Shown here one piece after another: positions 52,975 to 61,420 of a stretch of 64,000 nt of DNA. The position numbers and the translations under genes are program-made. The stretch covers positions 1 to 64,000 of the forward strand of contig CANRIM010000007.1 of NCBI GenBank assembly GCA_947630695.1. The letters are read 5' to 3'. The stretch comes from an uncultured Lachnospiraceae bacterium. GTDB lineage: Bacteria > Bacillota > Clostridia > Lachnospirales > Lachnospiraceae. Within the stretch, counting starts at the first letter, position 1. Each line of letters begins with the position of its first letter. The notes beneath the pieces were generated by a model. The model was not told the origin of the DNA. It saw only the letters and a list, made by a program, of their open reading frames with translations, and ran no database searches.

Positions 52975-53033
52975 AATCACGGGAGTCTCTTCACAGTATT
53001 TGACAGTGTTAAGACCGGACAGAAAGATATAAT

Positions 53034-53076
53034 AAAAGGGATGCGTAAAGACTTACGATATCCCTTTTATTTTTTG
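53034..53076 (+). terminator. Terminator after recN
   Basis: Stem AAAAGGGAT/ATCCCTTTT with an inner CGTAA/TTACG extension, then TATTTTTT. Confidence 0.8.
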
Positions 53077-53095
53077 CGCTGAAAGGTGAACCGAT

Positions 53096-54274
53096 ATGAA
53101 AAAACTCCTGAAAAATTTGAAATATATCCTGTTTTCGGCGGCGGTCTGCGCGCTTGTGCTCTATGGGATCCTGGGGTATGAAAGAGCGCAGATTCCCGAT
53201 TCCTTTACGGTCATTGCCGGCGAAACCGCGGCGCTGCTGGAAGAAAATCACATTGACGCTGCGGCGTTTGAAAACGGCGAACATCAGGTGGATCTGAAAT
53301 TATTCGGGCTGCTGCCGCTGAAAGAAATATCGGTGGATGTGGTGGATCGGAAAATGCTGATTCCCTGCGGCATGCCGGTGGGCATATATATTGAAACAGA
53401 CGGCGTCCTGGTGATTGATGTAATTGAAATCACGGACATGAACGGCAATGTTTCTTCGCCCGGCGCATCCATACTGCAAAGAGGCGATTATATTCTGGCT
53501 GTGAATGGAGAAACCATAGCAAACAAAACGGAACTGACAGAAAAAATCAGCGCTTCCGGGGGTGAAAATGTTACACTGAAAATCAGGAGAAACGGAGAAG
53601 TCAGCGAAGTGAAAATCAGGCCGGTGCAGACAGCAGTCAACGAGTATAAAGCCGGTATCTGGGTCCGGGACAATACCCAGGGCGTGGGGATGATGACCTA
53701 TCTGACGCCGGAGGGGGATTTTGCGGCCTTGGGCCATGGCATTCATGACACGGATACCAATACACTGCTGCAGATGTCCAGGGGAATACTGTATCAGGCA
53801 GATATTGCCGGAATTGTCAAAGGACGTACAGATGCGCCGGGAGAACTGGTGGGCAGTATCTTTTACGGCGGAAACACCCGCATCGGCACCATAGAGAATA
53901 ATACGGAGAGCGGCATCTACGGAAATTGTGACAGCATTTTCGCATCCCAGCTGACGCCGATGCAGATCGGTTACAAACAGGACGTCCGGGTCGGACCCGC
54001 GAAGATCATTTCCTCCATACAGGGTTCAATGGAGGAATATGACATTGAAATTCTTGCGGTATACCTGAACAGCCGCTCGGATAACAAGGGCTTTATTATT
54101 AAAGTCACGGATCCGGATCTGATCGAGCTCACCGGCGGCATTGTACAGGGAATGAGCGGTTCCCCCGTTGTACAGGACGGAAAACTGATTGGCGCAGTGA
54201 CCCATGTGATGGTCAATGATCCCACCAGAGGCTACGGTATTTTTATTGAGAATATGTTAGATGCCGGGCAATGA
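53096..54274 (+). CDS. spoIVB: SpoIVB sporulation peptidase
   Basis: A 392-residue secreted serine peptidase of family S55 that signals from forespore to mother cell by activating pro-sigma-K processing. Seen: an N-terminal membrane anchor (residues 8-28), a PDZ domain around 120-185 (SPGASILQRGDYILAVNGETI), the catalytic His in DFAALGHGIHDTDT near residue 219 and Ser in IVQGMSGSPVVQDGKLIGAVTHV near 362. It stands between recN and spo0A as in other spore formers, but an AEC transporter gene lies between spoIVB and spo0A here. Confidence 0.95.
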   Translation: MKKLLKNLKYILFSAAVCALVLYGILGYERAQIPDSFTVIAGETAALLEENHIDAAAFENGEHQVDLKLFGLLPLKEISVDVVDRKMLIPCGMPVGIYIETDGVLVIDVIEITDMNGNVSSPGASILQRGDYILAVNGETIANKTELTEKISASGGENVTLKIRRNGEVSEVKIRPVQTAVNEYKAGIWVRDNTQGVGMMTYLTPEGDFAALGHGIHDTDTNTLLQMSRGILYQADIAGIVKGRTDAPGELVGSIFYGGNTRIGTIENNTESGIYGNCDSIFASQLTPMQIGYKQDVRVGPAKIISSIQGSMEEYDIEILAVYLNSRSDNKGFIIKVTDPDLIELTGGIVQGMSGSPVVQDGKLIGAVTHVMVNDPTRGYGIFIENMLDAGQ

Positions 54275-54298
54275 ACAGGAAGAAAATGTAAATTGATG

Positions 54299-54327
54299 TT
54301 GAATTAAAGACGGTTTTCTTATATAAT
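54299..54327 (+). promoter_or_regulatory. Sigma-A promoter of the AEC transporter gene
   Basis: TTGAAT (54299-54304), 17 bases, TATAAT (54322-54327), 37 bases before the start. Confidence 0.7.
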
Positions 54328-54364
54328 ATCAGCCTGACACTTATTTTGACTGAAGGAGGCGCAG

Positions 54365-55288
54365 ATGCAGTTTTCAGTGACATTGGTTTATGTGGCCGTT
54401 ATGCTGGCTTATGCGGTGCCCGGCTTTCTTTTGATTCGAAGCAGGGCGGTGGCGCCGGAGCATATCGCGTCTTTTTCGAAGCTGCTTTTGTTTGTGGCAC
54501 AGCCCTGTCAGGTCATCGCCTCGTTTCAGAAAATCAGCTTCCAGCGCAGTATCGTAAAGAACATGCTGATTTTTCTCGGCCTGTCCTTTCTGATCCAAAG
54601 TCTGTTTCTGCTTTGTTTCTGGCTGATTCTGCGGAAGCGCTATGAACGGATCGAGACCCGGGTGTTTACCATTGCCTCGTTTATGACCAACTGCACCTTT
54701 ATGGGGGTGCCGCTGCTGGAAAAACTGATGCCGTCCCATCCGGAAGCGGCGGTTTATGCCATGATGTTTTCCATGTCCATGAATATTCTGGCATGGACGG
54801 TCTGCGCATATATTATTACCGGAGAAAAAAGATACATATCCGTGAAGAAAATACTGATCAACCCCGCGGTGCTGCCTCTGTTTGCGGCAGTACCACTGTT
54901 TCTGACCAACACAGCGCTGCCCGGCGCCGTAGGAGAAATGGTGGAACTGCTGGGGAAAATGACAACGCCCCTGTGCATGCTGGTACTGGGTATGCGTCTG
55001 GCTACGGTCCGCTGGCGGGAAACCTTTCTGGTTCCGGCCCACTATCTGATGACCGCGGTAAATCAGATTGCCATGCCTGTGATTGCCTGGCTGCTCTGCC
55101 GTGCATTTCACGTAGCGGCAGATGTGCGCAGCGCTCTGATTATCGTCTGCTGCTGTCCCATTGCGGCCATTGTTCTGAACCTGACCGAAATCTTAAAGGG
55201 CGGGCAGAAAACGGCCAGCGCGCTGGTGCTTACAGGCAGTATTTTAAGCGTCTTTACCATCCCTCTGATGACCTCGTTTTTGTTGTAA
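54365..55288 (+). CDS. AEC family transporter
   Basis: A 307-residue membrane protein with about ten helices of the auxin efflux carrier family. Seen: an inverted-repeat topology, LLLFVAQPCQVIASFQ near residue 40, FMTNCTFMGVPLLEKLMP near 107 and a C-terminal LIIVCCCPIAAIVLNLTEILKGGQKTASALVLTGSILSVFTIPL, typical of the family (malate or amino acid efflux in characterised members). Substrate unknown. It has its own promoter and interrupts the usual spoIVB-spo0A adjacency. Confidence 0.9.
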   Translation: MQFSVTLVYVAVMLAYAVPGFLLIRSRAVAPEHIASFSKLLLFVAQPCQVIASFQKISFQRSIVKNMLIFLGLSFLIQSLFLLCFWLILRKRYERIETRVFTIASFMTNCTFMGVPLLEKLMPSHPEAAVYAMMFSMSMNILAWTVCAYIITGEKRYISVKKILINPAVLPLFAAVPLFLTNTALPGAVGEMVELLGKMTTPLCMLVLGMRLATVRWRETFLVPAHYLMTAVNQIAMPVIAWLLCRAFHVAADVRSALIIVCCCPIAAIVLNLTEILKGGQKTASALVLTGSILSVFTIPLMTSFLL

Positions 55289-55338
55289 AATCAAGCATTT
55301 CCCGGTCGAAATATGCGCTTTTTTGCGTCCCCTTAACC

Positions 55339-55386
55339 TTGAACGTCATATAAGCGAATTGCATAATATATTTAGTTTTTCGAAAA
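55339..55386 (+). promoter_or_regulatory. spo0A promoter region with a 0A-box-like site
   Basis: TTGAAC (55339-55344), 17 bases, CATAAT (55362-55367). TTTTTCGAAAA at 55376-55386 lies at the expected start of transcription and differs by one base from the 0A-box core TGTCGAA; a second near match, GGTCGAA, lies upstream at about 55305. Autoregulation is an inference. Confidence 0.5.
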
Positions 55387-55443
55387 GATGACATCGGTTA
55401 AGAAAGATTTTTGGAGAACTGAATTAAAATCTGGAGGGACAAG

Positions 55444-56247
55444 ATGGAGAAGCTAACGATTGGAATTGCAGACGATAACGAACAGACGCTGAAAGCACTG
55501 AGCGATATTATAAAAAATGAACAGGATATGAATCTGATCGGCACGGCCATCAACGGGGAAGATGCATATAAAATGATTATGCAGAAAAAGCCGGATGTGA
55601 TGCTTCTTGATCTGGTTATGCCGAAAATGGACGCTTTGAGCGTGATGGACAAGGTTCGTGCGGAGAATGGTACGGAAAGAAATGTCCCCGCTTTTATTAT
55701 ACTTTCCGCTATCGGACAGGAATCCGTGATTGAATCTGCCATGGATTTCGGCGCACGGTATTATCTGATGAAGCCCTTTGACCGGGATACGGTTTTAAGC
55801 CGGATCCGCTACATCAGAAAACCGGGCGGCAGTATTGGAAAAGTTCCGGCATCCGGGAGCGGCCCGGCGCCGGTTTCCGGTTACAATCTGGAACTGGAAG
55901 TGACGGACATCATCCATGAAATCGGCGTGCCTGCCCACATCAAAGGATATCAGTATCTGCGGGATGCAATTATCATGTCGGTCAACGATATTGAGATGCT
56001 CGGCTCCATTACCAAGATTTTATATCCCACCATTGCAAAGAAATACCAGACCACGCCGTCCAGAGTGGAACGGGCGATCCGCCACGCCATTGAGGTGGCG
56101 TGGAGCCGCGGCAAAATGGATACCATCGATGCGCTGTTCGGCTATACCATCAACAACGGCAAAGGAAAACCGACCAATTCGGAGTTTGTTGCGCTGATTG
56201 CCGACAAAATCCGGCTGGAACATCAGATTCAGAACGGAAGAAAATAG
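55444..56247 (+). CDS. spo0A: Master sporulation response regulator Spo0A
   Basis: A 267-residue transcription factor that commits the cell to sporulation when phosphorylated. Seen: receiver domain 1-125 with acidic pocket IADDNEQT and phosphoacceptor Asp in [12 protein letters not shown] near residue 55, conserved Lys in YYLMKPFD; Gly/Pro/Ser-rich hinge; and a C-terminal sigma-factor-like DNA-binding domain (about 150-267) with [24 protein letters not shown] and [27 protein letters not shown] precedes the start. Confidence 0.97.
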   Translation: MEKLTIGIADDNEQTLKALSDIIKNEQDMNLIGTAINGEDAYKMIMQKKPDVMLLDLVMPKMDALSVMDKVRAENGTERNVPAFIILSAIGQESVIESAMDFGARYYLMKPFDRDTVLSRIRYIRKPGGSIGKVPASGSGPAPVSGYNLELEVTDIIHEIGVPAHIKGYQYLRDAIIMSVNDIEMLGSITKILYPTIAKKYQTTPSRVERAIRHAIEVAWSRGKMDTIDALFGYTINNGKGKPTNSEFVALIADKIRLEHQIQNGRK

Positions 56248-56267
56248 ATATTCCTTAAGGATACATA

Positions 56268-56325
56268 CGCCGCTCTGCAGGCCCCGTCCGTGGGAAAGGG
56301 GCAGGAAGCAGGGCGGTGTTCTTTT
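56268..56325 (+). terminator. Terminator of spo0A
   Basis: An 11-bp outer stem (56268-56278 with 56308-56318, two G-U pairs) and an inner GCCCC/GGGGC, followed by TTCTTTT. Confidence 0.75.
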
Positions 56326-56330
56326 GACTC

Positions 56331-56387
56331 GATTGTAAACTAAATTTTGAAAAACAAGTTTACAATCAAAAACCGTTGTGGTACAAT
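56331..56387 (+). promoter_or_regulatory. BirA operator overlapping the birA promoter
   Basis: Perfect inverted repeat GATTGTAAAC (56331-56340) and GTTTACAATC (56358-56367), 17 bases apart, matching the Firmicute BirA box TTGTwAAC-N-GTTwACAA. The right arm contains the -35 TTTACA (56359-56364); -10 TACAAT is at 56382-56387 after 17 bases. Holo-BirA would repress birA-bioY. Confidence 0.85.
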
Positions 56388-56408
56388 GGCCAAAACAGGA
56401 GGGCGGAC

Positions 56409-57383
56409 ATGGATAAAGCAAAAACGCTGCTGGGACTGCTGGAAACCCGCGGGGATTTTGTATCCGGCAGCGAACTGGCAGAGCGGCTGGGAGTGACCAG
56501 GGCATCGGTCTGGAAATATACAAAAACGCTGCAGCAGGAGGGATACGATATTGAAGCGGTGACCAACCGGGGATACCGGCTTTCTGCGGCAAGCGACGTG
56601 ATTACGGAAGCAGAGGTCCGCAAAGGCCTTGGAACGCTGTCAGACCGGTTTTCCATTGAAGTGCGGGAAAGCTGTGCTTCTACCAATCTGGTATTAAAGG
56701 AGCGGGCGGCGCAGCTGCCGGAATGGCATACGGTCATCGCTGGAACCCAGACGGCGGGCCGGGGGCGGCTGGGACGGTCCTTTCATTCTCCGGAAGGAAC
56801 GGGACTGTATATGAGCACGCTGCTGCATCCGGGACTTTCGGCGGCGGATACGACGATGGTTACCACCGCGGCGGCAGTGGCCGTATGCCGGGCCGTGGAA
56901 GCCCTTGCGCCGGTACATCCGGAAATCAAGTGGGTCAACGACGTGCTGATCGGCGGCAAAAAAATCTGCGGCATTCTGACAGAAGCCAATTTTGATATGG
57001 AATCGGGCACCGTGGATTCGGTGGTCCTGGGCATCGGCATCAATGTCACGGAACCGAAACAGGGGTTTCCGGAGGAAATCAGAGACATTGCAGGCGCCGT
57101 ATTCCCACAGCCCCGGCGTAATATGCGCAGCCGTCTGGCGGCAGAGGTTCTGCGGGCGTTTTATCAGATTTACCGGGCATTTCCCGACAGAAGCTATGTG
57201 GCGGAATACCGGCGGCGCAGTATGCTGCCGGGCCGGCAGGTATCGGTGCTGTTTCGTGACGGCGCAAAAGCTGCGGTGGCGCAGGAAATCGATGACGACT
57301 GCCGGCTGGTGGTGCGTTACGAAGACGGCAGTTGTGAAACTCTTTCCGCCGGAGAAGTCAGTGTCCGTCCGGGAAAAATTTGA
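56409..57383 (+). CDS. birA: Biotin-protein ligase and biotin operon repressor
   Basis: A 324-residue bifunctional BirA. Seen: an N-terminal winged helix (residues 1-60: LLGLLETRGDFVSGSELAERLGVTRASVWKYTKTLQQEGYDIE), the biotin/ATP loop AGTQTAGRGRLGRSFHSPEGTGLYMSTLL near residue 115, KWVNDVLIGGKKICGILTEA near 175 and a C-terminal SH3-like domain. It attaches biotin to carboxylases and represses biotin genes. Start 56409 follows AGGAGGG. The BirA box upstream shows autoregulation. It is followed 21 bases later by bioY. Confidence 0.95.
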   Translation: MDKAKTLLGLLETRGDFVSGSELAERLGVTRASVWKYTKTLQQEGYDIEAVTNRGYRLSAASDVITEAEVRKGLGTLSDRFSIEVRESCASTNLVLKERAAQLPEWHTVIAGTQTAGRGRLGRSFHSPEGTGLYMSTLLHPGLSAADTTMVTTAAAVAVCRAVEALAPVHPEIKWVNDVLIGGKKICGILTEANFDMESGTVDSVVLGIGINVTEPKQGFPEEIRDIAGAVFPQPRRNMRSRLAAEVLRAFYQIYRAFPDRSYVAEYRRRSMLPGRQVSVLFRDGAKAAVAQEIDDDCRLVVRYEDGSCETLSAGEVSVRPGKI

Positions 57384-57404
57384 ATGAAAAGACAGGAGAT
57401 CATC

Positions 57405-57986
57405 ATGCAGAAAACAAGAGAAAATAAAATGCATTTGCGTACCGTGGAAATGGCGTATATCGCCATGGCAGCGATTATCATCGCGGTTTGTTCCTGGATC
57501 AGTATACCAACAGTGATTCCATTTACCCTGCAGACCTTTGCCGTCTTTTGCGTATTGTCCATTCTGGGCGGGAAATGCGGCACCATCGCAGTGGCGCTGT
57601 ATCTGCTCATCGGACTGGCAGGGGTGCCCGTATTTGCGGGTATGAAAGGCGGAATTGGCGTTTTGCTTGGCAATACCGGCGGATATGTGGTAGGATTTAT
57701 ATGGATTGGTTTGATTTACTGGCTGGCTGTGAAATGCTTCGGGAGAAAACTCCGGGTAGAAATCATAGCGCTTCTGATTGGCCTGTTTGTGTTGTATGCC
57801 TTCGGAACGGCCTGGTTTATGCTGGTCTATACGAAAAACACCGGCGCGGTTGGCCTTGGCGCGGCCCTGTCCTGGTGCGTTTTTCCTTTTATCATTCCGG
57901 ATCTGCTGAAGCTGGGACTGGCGCTTTTGATCGCGCGCAGAGTGCGCCGTTTTCTTCCGGGCGGCAGAAACGGTTTTTCTGTTTAA
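57405..57986 (+). CDS. bioY: Biotin transporter BioY
   Basis: A 193-residue S-component of an energy-coupling factor transporter that binds biotin. Seen: six hydrophobic helices, the family motif IPTVIPFTLQTFAVFCVLSILGGKCGTIAVALYLLIGLAGVPVFAGMKGGIGVLLGNTGGYVVGF at residues 30-95. Start 57405 is chosen because AGGAG lies six bases upstream; the ATG at 57384 would overlap the birA stop region and lacks a site. Its ECF module must be encoded elsewhere. Controlled with birA. Confidence 0.93.
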   Translation: MQKTRENKMHLRTVEMAYIAMAAIIIAVCSWISIPTVIPFTLQTFAVFCVLSILGGKCGTIAVALYLLIGLAGVPVFAGMKGGIGVLLGNTGGYVVGFIWIGLIYWLAVKCFGRKLRVEIIALLIGLFVLYAFGTAWFMLVYTKNTGAVGLGAALSWCVFPFIIPDLLKLGLALLIARRVRRFLPGGRNGFSV

Positions 57987-58002
57987 ATAAGGAGTGGAAA
58001 TT

Positions 58003-58221
58003 ATGTTTCAGAAGAAAAAGAAAATCATCAAATGCAGTTATGATCGGGAACATCTGACGCCGGTGATTCGCTGCAGCATCTGCAACGGCGAACAGGTGGC
58101 GGGATTTAAGGATATCCGCAGTGGAAAATTTCAGGATGTCATGCTGATCCGCAGTGAAAAGGACCTGCAGGAATTCAAAGACCGGTATGATTTGTCCGGA
58201 AATATTCCGAAAGAATATTGA
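58003..58221 (+). CDS. Small conserved Cys-x-x-Cys protein
   Basis: A 72-residue basic protein. Seen: KKIIKCSYDREHLTPVIRCSICNGEQVAGFKDIRSGKFQDVMLIRSEKDLQEFKDRY. The C-x-x-C and a nearby single Cys may hold a metal, but this is a guess. Similar short proteins are widespread in Clostridia and are sometimes labelled aspartate dehydrogenase without support. Start 58003 follows AAGGAG by eight bases. It is 16 bases after bioY and may share its transcript. Confidence 0.65.
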   Translation: MFQKKKKIIKCSYDREHLTPVIRCSICNGEQVAGFKDIRSGKFQDVMLIRSEKDLQEFKDRYDLSGNIPKEY

Positions 58222-58271
58222 CATCGGGTATCAAAATATGATATAAGTATCTAGTGTCCATCGGGCAGCAC

Positions 58272-58342
58272 AGGGGAATAGTACAGCGGTAGTGCGGCGG
58301 TCTCCAAAACCGTAAACGGGGGTTCGATCCCCTCTTCCCCTG
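58272..58342 (+). tRNA. tRNA-Trp(CCA)
   Basis: A 71-base cloverleaf: acceptor AGGGGAA/TTCCCCT, anticodon stem CGGT/ACCG with loop CTCCAAA (anticodon CCA, reading UGG), T arm GGTTCGATCCC. CCA end not encoded. Confidence 0.95.
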
Positions 58343-58374
58343 CTACATTGACTCTATTTTTATCACCCCCTCAC

Positions 58375-58403
58375 AGCCAGCCGTTTATGCGGCTGGCTTT
58401 TCC
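58375..58403 (+). terminator. Terminator of tRNA-Trp
   Basis: Nine-bp stem AGCCAGCCG/CGGCTGGCT then TTT. Confidence 0.75.
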
Positions 58404-58450
58404 CATTCCTGTGTTTTCTTAATCCTATCATTTTTCTCGGAAAAGAATTC

Positions 58451-58479
58451 TTGTATTGTTTTGTGAAGTGTGATAGTAT
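58451..58479 (+). promoter_or_regulatory. Sigma-A promoter of the AhpD-like/ABC operon
   Basis: TTGTAT (58451-58456), 17 bases, TAGTAT (58474-58479), 45 bases before the AhpD-like gene. Confidence 0.5.
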
Positions 58480-58523
58480 CATTGATATTAAAAATCCGAT
58501 ACGACAGGCAGGAGGTATGTGTC

Positions 58524-59012
58524 ATGGCTTGGATCAATCCCATTACCTATGAAAAAGCATCAGACAGTGTCAAAGCATTTCTGGATAAAAACGGGAAGGA
58601 TACGCTGCATTCCAAAAAGGCAGCGACTTTGTTAAACAATATGGTGGTTTATGATTCCGTGGAAATGAACGGCTGGCGGATGGACGCCGAGCTGCAGCGC
58701 CTTTTAAGCAAGCGGCTGGGAGATCTGCTGGAATACGTCATTTCCAGTGAAAATCATTCCCGGATCTGCACCGCCTATTTCAGGAAGTGCCTGGAGGAAC
58801 AGGGGATCGATTTCGAAACCACTGCATTCAATACACAGGAAAAGCTGATTATCGAGTACGGGCAGGCCATTGCAAGGGATTTTCACAATATCCCGGAGGA
58901 CCTGAAACAGCGCATGAAGGAAGCATTTACGGAAGAACAGATCGTCGTAATCACCGGTATGGCCGTGGTGATTACCGCGGATAATTATTTTGAAACCATT
59001 ATGGACTTGTAA
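58524..59012 (+). CDS. AhpD-like (carboxymuconolactone decarboxylase fold) protein
   Basis: A 162-residue helical protein. Seen: LGDLLEYVISSENHSRICTAYFRKCLEEQGID near residues 70-100, the position of the CMD/AhpD core, but without the redox CxxC of AhpD; a later EQIVVITGMAVVITADNYFETI helix is also typical. It may be catalytically different from AhpD. Start 58524 follows AGGAGG by eight bases. It is 21 bases before the ABC transporter genes and probably co-transcribed with them. Function unknown. Confidence 0.7.
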   Translation: MAWINPITYEKASDSVKAFLDKNGKDTLHSKKAATLLNNMVVYDSVEMNGWRMDAELQRLLSKRLGDLLEYVISSENHSRICTAYFRKCLEEQGIDFETTAFNTQEKLIIEYGQAIARDFHNIPEDLKQRMKEAFTEEQIVVITGMAVVITADNYFETIMDL

Positions 59013-59033
59013 TTTCAGAAAGGACGCGAAAAA

Positions 59034-59888
59034 ATGAAAATGCGAAAAGTAAGATTTCTGCTGTGCCTGCTGCTGGGGCTGTCTTTGCTGGCTGGTTTGT
59101 TGGCAGGCTGCGGCAAGCAGGAGGAAACCACGGCTGCGGATAAGGACGCGCAAACGGCGGAAGAAGATCATTCCTTAGAAGACGTGCAAAAGGCCGGAAA
59201 ACTCGTGGTAGGCGTGGAAGGTACCTATCCTCCCTTTACCTATCATGACGACGCCGGCGATCTGGTGGGATTTGACATCGAAGTAGCAAAAGCCGTAGCG
59301 GAAAAGCTGGGCGTTGAGGCAGAATTTGTAGAGTCCGGATGGGATTCGCTGCTGGCCGGGGTGGACAGCGGAAGGCTGGATACGGTCATCAACGAGGTGG
59401 GTATCTCCGAGGAACGGGAAGAAAAATACGATTTTTCGGATCCCTACTTCTACATACAGTCACAGGTTGTGGTGAAGAGTGACAATGATTCCATTCATTC
59501 GGAGGAAGATCTGGACGGCAAGAAAGTGGCCACCAATGTCACCAATATCCATGTACCCTGGTATGAATCGAAAGGCGCGGAAGTGGTTTCCATCGATACC
59601 AGCGGGGAAGCTGCGGATATGCTGCTTTCGGATCGTGTGGATTTTATCAGCTTTAACACGGTGATTCTGGCGGATTATCTGAAAGAGCATCCGGAGGCGC
59701 CCATGAAGGTGGCCTTTGCGGTGCCGGATTCGGAGGAGCAGATCGCCATTCCTGTCAGAAAAGGGGAAACGGCCCTTTTGGACGCCATCAATCAGGCCCT
59801 GAAAGAACTGCGGGATGACGGCACGCTGGCAGGCATTTCCGACAGTTATTTTTCCCATGACTACACCAAATCCGCAGCAGAAGAATAA
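59034..59888 (+). CDS. Amino acid ABC transporter, substrate-binding lipoprotein
   Basis: A 284-residue lipoprotein of the polar amino acid (family 3) binding proteins. Seen: lipobox LLAGCG with Cys near residue 25, then KLVVGVEGTYPPFTYHDDAGDLVGFDIEVAKAVAEKLGVEAEFVESGWDSLLAGVDSGRLDTV, the family signature, and YDFSDPYFYIQSQVVV. It captures the amino acid outside the membrane and passes it to the adjacent permease. Cystine is possible from the closest-looking motifs, but the ligand is not proved. Confidence 0.9.
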   Translation: MKMRKVRFLLCLLLGLSLLAGLLAGCGKQEETTAADKDAQTAEEDHSLEDVQKAGKLVVGVEGTYPPFTYHDDAGDLVGFDIEVAKAVAEKLGVEAEFVESGWDSLLAGVDSGRLDTVINEVGISEEREEKYDFSDPYFYIQSQVVVKSDNDSIHSEEDLDGKKVATNVTNIHVPWYESKGAEVVSIDTSGEAADMLLSDRVDFISFNTVILADYLKEHPEAPMKVAFAVPDSEEQIAIPVRKGETALLDAINQALKELRDDGTLAGISDSYFSHDYTKSAAEE

Positions 59889-59897
59889 TCATAGACT

Positions 59898-60590
59898 ATG
59901 AGTGAACGATTACTGGATATTTTAGTATCTTCCATTTATAAAATCCTGATTCCCTGCCTGAAAATGACGATTCCGCTGACGCTGATCGTCTTTGCCATCA
60001 GTCTGGTGCTGGCCTTTCTGCTGGCAATGGTACAGATTTTGAATATTCGGGGGCTGAAGCAGTTTGCCCGGATTTATATCTGGATTTTCCGCGGAACGCC
60101 GCTGCTGGTGCAGCTCTACATCATTTTCTTCGGACTGCCGTCCCTGGGCATCGTGATGGACGCGTTTCCGTCTGCGGTCATTGCATTTTCCTTAAATCTG
60201 GCCGCGTATAATGCCGAGACCATCCGTTCCGCCATTCTTTCCGTACCCCAGGGGCAGATCGAGGCCGGCTATATGGTAGGGCTCAGTCATCCGCAGATCA
60301 TGCTGCACATCGTACTGCCGCAGGCTGCCCGGGTGGCCTTTCCGACGCTGTTCAATTCCCTGATCAGCCTGACCAAGGATACTTCGTTGGCGTCGAGTAT
60401 TACCGTGGTGGAACTGTTTAAGACGGCGCAGCAGATCGCGGCGAAGTATTTCGAGCCATTTGCGCTGTACTGCGAGGCGGCGGTGTTTTATCTGATTATC
60501 TGTACGCTGCTGACCTGGCTGCAGTCCTGGCTGGAAAAGAAACTGGAATGGAAGCAGCCTTTGAAAAAAGGAAAGGAAAGCTATGCTTGA
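59898..60590 (+). CDS. Amino acid ABC transporter, permease
   Basis: A 230-residue permease with five to six helices. Seen: [18 protein letters not shown] near residue 67, [51 protein letters not shown], the HisM/QEAA-type coupling motif near 100-150. It starts 9 bases after the binding-protein gene and overlaps the ATPase gene by 8 bases. Confidence 0.92.
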   Translation: MSERLLDILVSSIYKILIPCLKMTIPLTLIVFAISLVLAFLLAMVQILNIRGLKQFARIYIWIFRGTPLLVQLYIIFFGLPSLGIVMDAFPSAVIAFSLNLAAYNAETIRSAILSVPQGQIEAGYMVGLSHPQIMLHIVLPQAARVAFPTLFNSLISLTKDTSLASSITVVELFKTAQQIAAKYFEPFALYCEAAVFYLIICTLLTWLQSWLEKKLEWKQPLKKGKESYA

Positions 60591-61356
60591 GGTCAGAAAT
60601 CTGTATAAGCGCTTCGGAGAAAACGAAGTTATCAAAGGCATTGATTTTCATGTAAACAAGGGCGAAGTCGTGGCGGTTTTGGGCAGCAGCGGCGCGGGCA
60701 AGACCACCCTGCTTCGGTGCATGAGTTTTCTGGAGAAGGCGGATCAGGGGGAAATCCTGTTTGACGATTTCCGGAAAGATATGCGCAAAGTGCGGGGCAG
60801 AGAGATCCGTGGGCTGCGCATGAAAATGGGCTTTGTATTTCAAAGCTACAATCTGTTCCGGAATCAGACGGCGCTGAAAAACGTGATGGTAGGCCTGACG
60901 ACGGCAAGACATATGCCCAAGGCGCAAGCCAGAGAGATTGCCTCCAATATGCTGGAAAAAGTGGGGCTGCTGGATCATGCGGACTATTATCCCGACCAGC
61001 TGTCCGGCGGACAACAGCAGCGGGTAGCTATTGCCCGGGCCATTGCGGCGTCGCCGGAAGTTATTCTGTTTGACGAGCCCACGTCGGCGCTGGATCCGGA
61101 ACTGACCGGTGAAGTGCTGGACGTTATGAAAATGCTGGCCAGGGAAGGCACCACCATGGTGGTGGTTACCCATGAAATGGGTTTTGCGAAGGAAGCCGCC
61201 AACCGGATCGTCTTCATGGAAGACGGCGTGATCGTGGAAGAACAGGAAGCAAAGGCATTTTTTGCATCGCCGAAGGAAGAAAGTACGAAGCGGTTTCTGC
61301 GGAGGTTCACCGACGCCCAGGCGGCCGAAACAAAACCGCAGGAATCAACCATATGA
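60583..61356 (+). CDS. Amino acid ABC transporter, ATP-binding protein
   Basis: A 257-residue ATPase of the polar amino acid transporters. Seen: Walker [15 protein letters not shown] near residue 32, signature [15 protein letters not shown] near 142, Walker [15 protein letters not shown] near 163 and H-loop VVTHEMGFA. It pairs with the permease and binding protein just upstream (8-base overlap with the permease). Confidence 0.94.
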   Translation: MLEVRNLYKRFGENEVIKGIDFHVNKGEVVAVLGSSGAGKTTLLRCMSFLEKADQGEILFDDFRKDMRKVRGREIRGLRMKMGFVFQSYNLFRNQTALKNVMVGLTTARHMPKAQAREIASNMLEKVGLLDHADYYPDQLSGGQQQRVAIARAIAASPEVILFDEPTSALDPELTGEVLDVMKMLAREGTTMVVVTHEMGFAKEAANRIVFMEDGVIVEEQEAKAFFASPKEESTKRFLRRFTDAQAAETKPQESTI

Positions 61357-61367
61357 CAAACATAAAA

Positions 61368-61401
61368 AAACTCCGATGTGTTTTTCACACCGGAGTTTTT
61401 C
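61368..61401. terminator. Bidirectional terminator
   Basis: A 13-position stem, AAACTCCGATGTG/CACACCGGAGTTT, one mismatch, with T-runs on both strands between convergent genes. Confidence 0.8.
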
Positions 61402-61420
61402 ATTTGAAATATCAGCGATA

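Noticed and set aside
51325..52980. 551-codon open frame antisense to recN
   Set aside because: It mirrors a strongly conserved gene and has no ribosome site or recognisable domain; long antisense frames are common opposite codon-biased genes.
53000..53033. TTGACA and TATAAT before spoIVB read as a sigma-A promoter
   Set aside because: The spacing is 22 bases, too long, and the gene is expected to be controlled by forespore sigma factors; no convincing sigma-F or sigma-G boxes were found either.
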